Shown: piece by piece, positions 16,369 to 22,359 of the stretch | Numbering within the stretch: the first letter of the stretch is position 1 | Layout: each line of letters opens with the position of its first letter | The notes under the pieces: model-generated | Told to the model about the DNA's origin: nothing | The model's input: the letters and a program-made list of their open reading frames with translations, nothing else | The model's database searches: none | Source of the DNA: Symbiodinium natans | Lineage: Eukaryota > Sar > Dinophyceae > Suessiales > Symbiodiniaceae | Assembly (NCBI GenBank): GCA_905221605.1 | Contig: CAJNDS010002638.1 | Location: forward strand, 312,001 to 334,359 | Direction of reading: 5' to 3' | DNA: 22,359 bases | Position numbers and translations under genes: made by a program

Positions 16369-17610
16369 AAGCTGACAGGGAGACCACATGCTTCGGGCAA
16401 TGGGTCGGTTGACCTCCAGCTCGTTGACGCATGTGCCCTGCATCTCCCTGCATGAGAAGGCCCGAGGCCCTAACCAACGATCCAAGCTCGTCGTGTTCCG
16501 GCCAGTTGTCGCCAAAAAGCCGAGTTCATGCGATGACCGCTGGCTCGGCAGCACACGCACCAGGGCAGAGATTGCTGCCTCTGACTCGCCGCACGGCCGC
16601 TTTGGCTTCTCATTTGCTTGCTCAGCCGCTCCTGCTGTGGCGTCAGCACCTGTGCTTGATGTCGCGTCGCTTGAATGTCTGCACATGTCTGCACAGGCAG
16701 GAATGAAAGCAGGCACGTGCAGGACAGCATGAGCAGCATCGCAGGCACCCAAGGCACATGCACCAAGAGCCTGTCCCAACCACTGTGCCATTCACTGTGG
16801 TAGACACCCAAGGCCAGGCAACAGGTACGGCTCGCCCACTTTGCTTGAGTCTTCGCCATGTGGCAAGCAGGGCGCACAAGGCTCCTGCTCACGCTCCCAC
16901 CAGCAGATCCATGAGAGTTTGTGTTTTGCGCTGGAGTAGCCCTCAGCTCTCAGGTGACCTGTTGAAGCAAGCGACCAGCGACTCCGCGGAGGACGCGCAG
17001 CTGCTGCAAGTCGAAGAAGACACAGGCTCGGAACACGCCCGTGTCGCACATGCGGTGTCCTCTAGGGAAGGAGCTGCATATACAACTGGCTTGCAGTTGC
17101 GGCGTTGGTGCCCGGCATCGCCCAAAGGCAGGTGTTGCCTCGTTTCGTCCTGGAGAGCCACTGCTTGTGAGCATCCCGGCCGCCGCCGGCTGCCTTTGAC
17201 TTTCTACGTTTTGGCAGGGTTCGCCCGACTGCATTCCATTGGAGTGCAGAGCTCTCAGCTGAGCCCGCCGCCGAGAGGGAGTGCACAGTTCCCCTGCGAT
17301 GACGGCGAGTGCTTGCTTGCTGGATGTCCTGGCAAAGCCACAAGAATTCCCTTTCGCCGCGGCACCTGCGTGAAGCCAAGGGACGGCAAAATACTGTCGC
17401 CCATTGCGGCACCATGCTTGGCGATGTCAGTTCTCATGGAGCTGGTCGACTGCTGACCGTGTCTCGACCCGTTTGTTCATCAAGCTCTTGGCAACGCCTC
17501 CGCCATGCTCAATCGGACCTGACCTGAAGAAGGCCACCGCACGAAACGACACAGGCAACCTTAAGCTTGGCCCCGTCTCCTCGGCATCGCTACGGCGCTG
17601 CGCAGTGACT
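16369..17610 (+). repeat. Family C, copy C1
   Basis: A 1.24-kb block is repeated as C2 at 21140-22359. Identity by eye varies: about 98% at 16740-16860 and 17460-17610, about 93% around 16860-17030 and lower (perhaps 80%) at 17040-17270. The offset changes from 4771 to 4749 through several small indels. The 3' end of the homology cannot be placed because C2 runs off the window. Confidence 0.92.
16911..17456 (+). CDS. Family C ORF (181 residues from the conserved ATG), unrecognised
   Basis: The open frame extends upstream to 16758 (232 residues). I prefer ATG 16911 because the distant paralogue C3 has an ATG at the equivalent place, followed by a matching LSG. Visible blocks are residues about 2-15 ending in LSG, an acidic helix-like stretch (ATSDSAEDAQLL, then EED), a Cys/Arg-rich middle, and a C-terminal block SAQFPCDDGEC ending in VLMELVDC. 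Frame conservation in C3 supports past coding, and the acidic block faintly resembles an ankyrin-type helix pair, which I do not assert. Against current function, C1/C2 changes in the last 60 codons are mostly amino-acid changing and C2 is frameshifted. Confidence 0.3.
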   Translation: MRVCVLRWSSPQLSGDLLKQATSDSAEDAQLLQVEEDTGSEHARVAHAVSSREGAAYTTGLQLRRWCPASPKGRCCLVSSWRATACEHPGRRRLPLTFYVLAGFARLHSIGVQSSQLSPPPRGSAQFPCDDGECLLAGCPGKATRIPFRRGTCVKPRDGKILSPIAAPCLAMSVLMELVDC

Positions 17611-18612
17611 AGGCAGAGGGCACGGCACCGGGAGAACGAATTCTCATCCCTTCTTTCCCGTCTCCCACGTTCCCTGCCCCTCCTCGCGGGATGGCTGAAG
17701 CTCGGCCGAGGAATCCACACAACGCAAGTCGGCTGTCAAGTGGGGGAAGCTCTGTCCTGAGCGGGAGGGTTTCGCAAGGTTTGGGTTTTGGCCAGGTCTG
17801 CGCAGCCTTCGCAACCGAAGCATGACGGCCCTCGCTCGCAGAAGGTCCAGAAGCCCATAAGTATGGTATCACAGCAAAGCGGCGTGCAGGTTGTTCCTAA
17901 GTCCGGGTCCCTTAGTTCCGAGTTTCGGGTGCCCCTCTTTCTGAAGATCACCCATGGACCCCCACATCTGTTGGTGAAGACCCCTGGCTTAGGGCGACGG
18001 CTTCGAGCTGAGCAGGGTGATTCCCAGCCAGACTCAGCAGCATGATGTTGACATTCTGGCGCGCAGCCGGGGGATTTGCGGATCAATCTTAGGACCCATA
18101 TAAACCCTTGGACCAATCCTAGGAACCCTTTAAACCTATTGGGCTGTGCGGTTGAATGCAAGTCGAGAGATGCTAGGGACAGGAGGCTAAGAAGTCGGCA
18201 CGCTGCAAGTTGACCCTGAGGCTTGGGGATTCGGGGTTTTTGGGGATACTGCGGCTTACTCTTCGCCTGGTTCAGCTGAACCCACTCCTGCCACAGCCTC
18301 CCAAGAAGAGAATGCAAGGAGCATAGAGCACCTTAATGGGGAAGGCGACGATCTGCAGCTAGCAGACATAACGACACTTGCCGCAACTACTGCAGCCAGC
18401 CATCAAAGGCCATGTGCCAGGTCTAAACCAAGAGTTTGGCACTAGTCCGAGATGGCGCCCAAAGCTTGGCCTCCGCGCATGGTTGCAGCTTGAAGGCGTC
18501 CAGGCATGAGATGTTCTGCAAGTGGCCTGAGCGTTCCTGACGCGCAACGCCTACGTCGAGCAGAGCCTGCTTCAGCCAGCCTTTAAGCAGGCCTGAATCC
18601 TGCTCAGAAGGT
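17611..18612. other. Unannotated 1-kb stretch
   Basis: No telomere tract and no repeat family. The words CCCATATAAACCCTTGGACC (18094-18113) and CCCTTTAAACC (18126-18136) look like decayed CCCTAAA derivatives. The longest ORF is 193 codons on the minus strand (17736-18317), compositionally unremarkable and without motif. I do not call it. Confidence 0.4.
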
Positions 18613-18637
18613 CCCTAAACCCTAAACCCGAAACCCA
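18613..18637 (-). repeat. Short telomere-like tract, CCCTAAA orientation
   Basis: CCCTAAA, CCCTAAA, CCCGAAA, CCC. Confidence 0.82.
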
Positions 18638-18939
18638 GGAAGCTAAGGCCTCCCTCCACCAGATCATTCCCTGACAAGATCTGCGGGCTCCTTGGCCCCT
18701 AGCCAGGGAGTCATGAGGACCTGCTTCCTTCGCCACTAATATGAGCCCTGAACCTCCAAACCCTGCGTCCACGATTTCTTGTGCTTTCTTGGAGTGACGT
18801 TCTGACCAAGCCCGCAGGCCCTGCCTGCCTCGTGTTTTTGCATGCATCGCTCCATCCCCAACCTCAGTCGGTGTCGCGCAGGTCGCTTATTTCTAAGCCC
18901 AGGAGACAAGGCGGAGTAGCCCGATCGGGGGTTGCAAGC
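18638..18939. other. Unannotated stretch
   Basis: Nothing recognised; short ORFs only. Confidence 0.35.
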
Positions 18940-19152
18940 CTGCTTCAGCACGTTCACGCGCTTTGTCACCTGGGCTTCTTGTCACGCCTCTGGCGTCATC
19001 AAAGGTCCAAACATGTTGGGTTCAGCAACATCCTGAAGTCCATAGGCTCTTGACGTCCTTGCGTGGCAACAATGGAGTTCTTGCTCCGCTGGCACTGCTG
19101 CCCTTGGGCCGCAATCGCCTGCCGATGCAGGTGCGCATTGCGGAGGACCGGA
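18940..19152 (+). repeat. Family D, copy D2, abutting a telomere-like tract
   Basis: Diverged partner of D1. Its homology to D1 ends at the point where the TTTAGGG tract begins (19153), so the tract marks a breakpoint. The plus frame 18963-19217 (84 codons) reads LLPLGRNRLPMQ and AEDRKG in the region aligned with D1. Minus one gap, the frame is shared. No domain recognised. Confidence 0.5.
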
Positions 19153-19220
19153 AGGGTTTAGGGTTTAGGGTTCAGGGTTTTGCGTTTCGGGTTTCGCGTT
19201 TAGGCTTTAGGGTTTAGGGT
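19153..19220 (+). repeat. Degenerate telomere-like tract, TTTAGGG orientation
   Basis: Units TTTAGGG, TTCAGGG, TTTTGCG, TTTCGGG, TTTCGCG, TTTAGGC and TTTAGGG. The periodic mixture of A-to-C and G-to-C variants suggests an array that diversified after it formed. Confidence 0.88.
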
Positions 19221-19405
19221 GTCGGTGTACAAGATAAGTTTCCGGAGTAGAGCTGAGGCACGTGCGGAATGTTTGAGCTTGGCCTCGAGTTCGTCTAGTC
19301 TCCAATTGCTCGGCTTCCAAGGTTCCAGGATAGCTTTCGGGGGTTTCCGAGTTTCCTCCCTCCGCCAGTGTTGCCCTCCCCCCCGACTTTTCTTGGAGTG
19401 ATCAT

Positions 19406-19470
19406 CCCTAAACCCTAAACCCTAAACCCTAAACCCTAAACCCTAAACCCTAAACCCTAAACCCTAAACC
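19406..19470 (-). repeat. Longest perfect telomere tract, nine CCCTAAA units
   Basis: Nine uninterrupted CCCTAAA heptamers (19406-19468) plus CC. It is the only long tract without a single mismatch and so probably the youngest. Left partner of 19567-19625, spacer 96 bp. Confidence 0.97.
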
Positions 19471-19566
19471 GGCAGAGCTTCACCACAACTCGGCCTCGGG
19501 TTGAGGATCGGGGTCAAGGGCTCTTTAAGGGGATGCATACTGTCCAACCCTTTTTGGATGCACAGA

Positions 19567-19625
19567 GGGTTTAGGGTTTCGGGTTTAGGGTTTAGGGTTT
19601 AGGGTTTCGGGTTTGGGGTTTAGGG
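19567..19625 (+). repeat. Telomere-like tract with alternating TTTCGGG variants
   Basis: Eight units in the order TTTAGGG, TTTCGGG, TTTAGGG three times, TTTCGGG, TTTGGGG, TTTAGGG. Right partner of 19406-19470. Confidence 0.95.
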
Positions 19626-20005
19626 AGTTGAAGGTAGGTTTGTTCCCAGATAGGGGGATGACCAGCAGTTACAATTGTAGCTCAGCTTGCAACCTCATAT
19701 AACTACCGATGAACCTCCAGTAGAGCTCACAAAGGGATGGCGTTGTGCAATACCTTGCATCATCAAGCGAGAAGAAGTAGGGTTTTTTCCACGTTTCTCC
19801 CGTAGCCTGAGGCTCACTTTTCTAGGAGGAGCATTGAGCATTATAAGTATCCGCGTCTATATATACATGTGTATGTAAGTAGCTACAGTTCCATGGTCCT
19901 TGACTATGGTGCGTGAGGGTTCTGAAAAATGGGTTCTATGGGGTAGCTAAGGGGGACTCCAAACCATAAACCATGTAGAATCTGCGAATTGCTAGGTGAC
20001 CACAT
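19626..20005. other. AT-richer unannotated stretch
   Basis: Lower GC than the window average, with TATATATACATGTGTATGT at about 19858-19876. No gene or repeat relative seen. Confidence 0.4.
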
Positions 20006-20027
20006 CTGATTCTGTGATAGATCTGTG
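20006..20027 (-). repeat. Two inverted copies of an 11-bp CACAGA repeat
   Basis: Read on the minus strand these are CACAGATCTAT and CACAGAATCAG, contiguous 11-bp units with the same CACAGA start as the plus-strand array 88 bp downstream. Confidence 0.6.
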
Positions 20028-20114
20028 CTTTTTTTTGTGATCCGCTGTCTGGACACTATAGTTGCTATCTGTGGTTTTGTGGGGGGTGGAGGCGGGGAGG
20101 TGGGCGGGGGGAGG

Positions 20115-20190
20115 CACAGACTCTTCACAGATTTTGCACAGACTTTTCGAAGTTTTGTCACAGTTGTTCACAGATTTTTCACGGATATCA
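20115..20190 (+). repeat. Degenerate tandem array, 11-bp unit CACAGAYTTTT
   Basis: Seven units in register: CACAGACTCTT, CACAGATTTTG, CACAGACTTTT, CGAAGTTTTGT, CACAGTTGTT (10 bp), CACAGATTTTT and CACGGATATCA. It follows a purine-rich, G-dominated stretch (20080-20112). The inverted units at 20006-20027 make the whole 20006-20190 region a potential long-range hairpin. Confidence 0.7.
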
Positions 20191-20293
20191 AACCCCATGC
20201 CCGCACAGGTACAGCTGTTTCACACATGCCAAGTACAAAAAGAACACACTTTAAAAGCCCAGTCGCGAGCACATGTAGGACTTTGAGGTTTGG

Positions 20294-20370
20294 CCTAAGC
20301 CCTAAACCCCAAACCCTAAACCCTAGATAAACCCTGAACCCTAAACCCCAAACCCTAAACCCTAAACCCC
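20294..20370 (-). repeat. Interstitial telomere-like tract, CCCTAAA orientation
   Basis: About eleven units, including CCCCAAA, CCCTAGATAAA and CCCTGAA. The order CCCTGAA-CCCTAAA-CCCCAAA-CCCTAAA hints at a duplicated higher-order block. Left partner of 20471-20505, spacer about 100 bp. Confidence 0.95.
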
Positions 20371-20470
20371 CAGTTCACTTTTAGGGCGCTGAAGCATCCA
20401 AAAGCCCTTCGGAGGACATGCCCTGCGCTGGCCGCCTCTTTAGGATGCCCTGTCACAGAAAGGCCGGGCG

Positions 20471-20505
20471 TTTAGGGTTTAGGGTTTAGGGTTTAGGGTT
20501 TAGGG
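20471..20505 (+). repeat. Five perfect TTTAGGG units
   Basis: Exactly five perfect heptamers, the same number as at 8413-8447. Right partner of 20294-20370. Confidence 0.96.
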
Positions 20506-20794
20506 CTGTTACGCTGCAGACCCGAAAATGGATCAGGAAAGCCCTCATGTGGGGGGAAGGTATGCTTGTGTTTTTGTGTCCAAGGTTGCGCAGGCTTTTG
20601 CCGGGACAGCTTTACCTTCAGCCCTTAACCCTGGCCTAAACTGCCAGTTTTGGTATACTGGTGTTTGGCTACAAAGTTATAGAAGAAAAGGCTTCGAACT
20701 TGTGGGACTTGGGATGACACTGGAAAACTTGGTTGAGAGCCTTTTTTGCACCCTGTCAAGAACAGCAGCACTCCGCTTGATTGCCCAAACATCT
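20506..20794. other. Unannotated stretch with one ORF
   Basis: A 108-codon plus-strand ORF (20528-20854) starts shortly after the TTTAGGG tract. It ends in a Pro/Asn/Lys repeat that is simply the translation of the downstream CCCCTCAAA array. Its first 75 residues are not low-complexity but match nothing I recognise. Confidence 0.35.
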
Positions 20795-20867
20795 CAAAAC
20801 CCCCTCAAACCCCCTCAACCCCCCTCAAACCCCTTAAAACCCCCTAACCCCTAACCCCAAAACCCCT
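20795..20867. repeat. Degenerate CCCCTCAAAC / CCCCTAAC array
   Basis: About eight C-rich units with a period of roughly 9-10 bp (AAACCCCCTC, AAACCCCCTC, AACCCCCCTC, AAACCCCTTA), passing into CCCCTAA and CCCCAAAA words. It is a diverged relative of the CCCTAAA unit. Confidence 0.8.
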
Positions 20868-20952
20868 TGCAGGTCGGGCACTGGGCTACATCTCATGGCC
20901 TAGCTCCTGGCTTCCATCAAGGCGTGGATGAGCTTACCGGCGGCCGCTGTCG

Positions 20953-20976
20953 CCCCTAAACCCGAAACCCTAAACC
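20953..20976 (-). repeat. Short telomere-like tract, CCCTAAA orientation
   Basis: CCCCTAAA, CCCGAAA, CCCTAAA. Left partner of 21099-21123. Confidence 0.82.
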
Positions 20977-21098
20977 GTGTTGTCTTCGTGGAGTTGAGGG
21001 CTGAGCCCAGGTAGCCTCTTTCTTGAGCATTGTCACGGCGAGGTGAAGTGTGCTTGTGAGAAGGGGGGGCAACTCGACACCCGAAAGTTTCAGTTGAA

Positions 21099-21123
21099 GG
21101 GTTTAGGGTTTAGGGTTATAGGG
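21099..21123 (+). repeat. Short telomere-like tract, TTTAGGG orientation
   Basis: Two perfect TTTAGGG units then TTATAGGG. It ends about 17 bp before the C2 homology begins. Confidence 0.85.
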
Positions 21124-21139
21124 ATCACCGGCGAGGTGC

Positions 21140-22359
21140 TAGGCTGACACAGAAAGCAGGCACTTCTTACCAGGAGTTGGTTGACCTCCAGCTCGTAGAT
21201 GGCATATGCATGCATGAGAAGGCCCGAGACCCTAACCAGCGATCCAAGCTCGCTGTTTTCCGGCCGGGGGCACCAAAAAGCCGAGTTCATGTGCAGAGCC
21301 CTCGCTCGGCAGCACACGTGCAAGGGCAGAGCTTGCTGTCTCTGAGGCGCTGCACGGCCGCTTTGGCTTGTCATTTGCTTGCTCAGCCGCTCCTGCTGTG
21401 GCGTCAGCAACTGTGCTTGATGTCGCGTCGTTTGAATGTCTGCACATGTCTGCACGGGCAGGAATGAAAGCAGGCACGTGCAGAACGGCTTGAGCAGCAT
21501 CGCAGGCACCCAAGGCACATGCGCCAAGAGCCTGTCCCAACCACTGTGCCATTCACTGTGGTAGACACCCAAGGCCAGGCAACAGGTACGGCTCGTCCAC
21601 TTTGCTTGAGTCTTCGCCATGTGGCAAGCAGAGCACACAAGGCTCCTGCTCACGCCGCCAGCAGCAGATCCATGAGAGTTTTTGTTTTGCGCTGCAGTAG
21701 CCCTCAGCTCTCGGGTGACCTGTTGAAGCAAGGGACCAGCGACTCCGCTGAGGACGCGCAGCTGCTGCAAGTCGAAGAAGAAGACGCAGACTCGGAAGGA
21801 ACTCTCCCATGTCGCACTTTCCGGGTCCTGTATGTAGGGGCATGGTGGTCACAATTGCAGCATTGGTGCCGACATCGCCAAAAGGCAGGTGTTGCCTAGT
21901 TGCTTCCGGGAGTGCCACTGCTTGGCAGCATCCCGGCCGCCAGCCGCTAGCTTTGACTTTCTGTGTTGTGGCGGGATTCCCCCGACTGCAGTCCATTGGA
22001 GTGCAGAGCTCTCTGCTGAGCACGCCGAGCGGGAGTGCACAGTTCCCATGCGATGACGGCGAGTGCTTGCTTGCTGGATGTCCTGGCAAAGCCACAAAAA
22101 TTCCCTTTCGCCGCGGCATGCGCGTGAAGCCAAGGGACGGCAAAAAGCTGTCAGCCGTTGTGTCACCATGCTTGGCGATGTCAGTTCTCATGGAGCTGGT
22201 CGACTGCTGACCGGGTCTCGACCCGTTTGTTCATCAAGCTCTTGGCAACGCCTCCGCCATGCTCAATCGGACCTGACCTGAAGAAGGCCACCGCACGAAA
22301 CGACACAGGCAACCTTAGCCCCGTCTCCTCGGCATCGCTACAGCGCTGCGGAGTGACTA
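21140..22359 (+). repeat. Family C, copy C2, cut by the window edge
   Basis: Partner of C1. The left boundary is at GGCTGACA (21142), matching AGCTGACA at about 16370. The right boundary lies outside the window because homology is still strong at the last base. Confidence 0.92.
21672..22210 (+). pseudogene. Family C ORF in C2, frameshifted
   Basis: The ATG, LSG block and acidic block match C1, with one in-frame codon insertion in the Glu run. A net non-triplet length difference in the variable middle then shifts the frame: the first frame ends at 21899. The C-terminal block (SAQFPCDDGEC through VLMELVDC) is open in another frame from 21809 to 22210. Two minus-strand ORFs of over 200 codons also cross this region, so openness alone is not diagnostic. 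Confidence 0.35.

Noticed and set aside
16540-16580. GGCTCGGCAGCACA resembles the 5' hairpin of U6 snRNA (TTCGGCAGCACA).
   Set aside because: The downstream ACAGAGA box and the rest of U6 are absent, and the same word in C2 (about 21305) diverges as ordinary repeat sequence.
17736-18317. 193-codon minus-strand ORF in single-copy DNA.
   Set aside because: No recognisable domain, no paralogue to test the frame, overlapping open frames on the other strand, and no supporting splice or start evidence. Length alone is not convincing at this GC content.
20795-20860. Pro-rich protein tail (repeated NPLKPP-like) in ORF 20528-20854.
   Set aside because: It is only the translation of the C-rich telomere-like array. 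The same applies to TLNPKP-like tails in other ORFs across the window.
21090-22191. Two minus-strand ORFs of 226 and 212 codons in C2.
   Set aside because: C1 does not keep them at full length and the plus-strand frame is the one shared with the distant copy C3. They are probably shadow ORFs, though not excluded.
1-22359. tRNA genes, rRNA, spliced-leader RNA, reverse transcriptase or transposase domains, CRISPR.
   Set aside because: I looked for tRNA B-box words, the dinoflagellate spliced-leader word, and YxDD-type motifs in the ORFs, and found none that hold up by eye. A covariance-model and profile search would be decisive.

Overview
This window looks like nuclear DNA from a eukaryotic protist or alga. 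It has no bacterial gene architecture: no long ORFs, operons, ribosome-binding sites, IS elements or CRISPR. The most conspicuous signal is the heptamer TTTAGGG / CCCTAAA, present in about 30 separate interstitial tracts on both strands. That unit is the telomere repeat of plants, many algae and dinoflagellates/chromerids. The mid-to-high GC content, gene poverty and mosaic of eroded duplications suggest a repeat-rich algal or dinoflagellate-like genome (for example a dinoflagellate or cryptophyte). The taxonomic call is an inference, and I recognise no gene that would fix it.

Layout. 1-741 has nothing recognisable. 742-5448 holds scattered telomere-like tracts, two copies of diverged family A (A3 1221-1320, A1 1550-2210) and anonymous ORFs. 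5774-7890 is a repeat cluster: B1, then a diverged tandem copy B3 split by a 109-bp foldback MITE-like element, then A2. 8270-8455 is a CCCTAAA/TTTAGGG pair, followed by B2 (8756-9403), which is about 97% identical to B1. 9986-10584 contains a tentative two-exon gene model. 11590-12213 is C3, a distant, stop-containing paralogue of family C. 12193-15246 is the densest interstitial-telomere region and includes D1. 15731-16085 has a (CT)9 tract and an AT-rich island with a perfect hairpin. 16369-17610 is C1 and 21140-22359 is C2, truncated by the window edge. Between C1 and C2 lie D2, the longest perfect telomere tract (nine units, 19406-19470) and an 11-bp degenerate repeat array (20115-20190).

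No gene can be called with confidence and no pathway can be reconstructed. The window reads as a graveyard of duplicated sequence blocks (families A, B, C and D) punctuated by interstitial telomeric DNA. Some blocks keep traces of one reading frame between distant copies, most clearly family C, so they probably descend from protein-coding genes. The most unusual organisation is the repeated arrangement CCCTAAA tract - about 85 to 150 bp of unrelated sequence - TTTAGGG tract, which occurs at least eight times with the same polarity.
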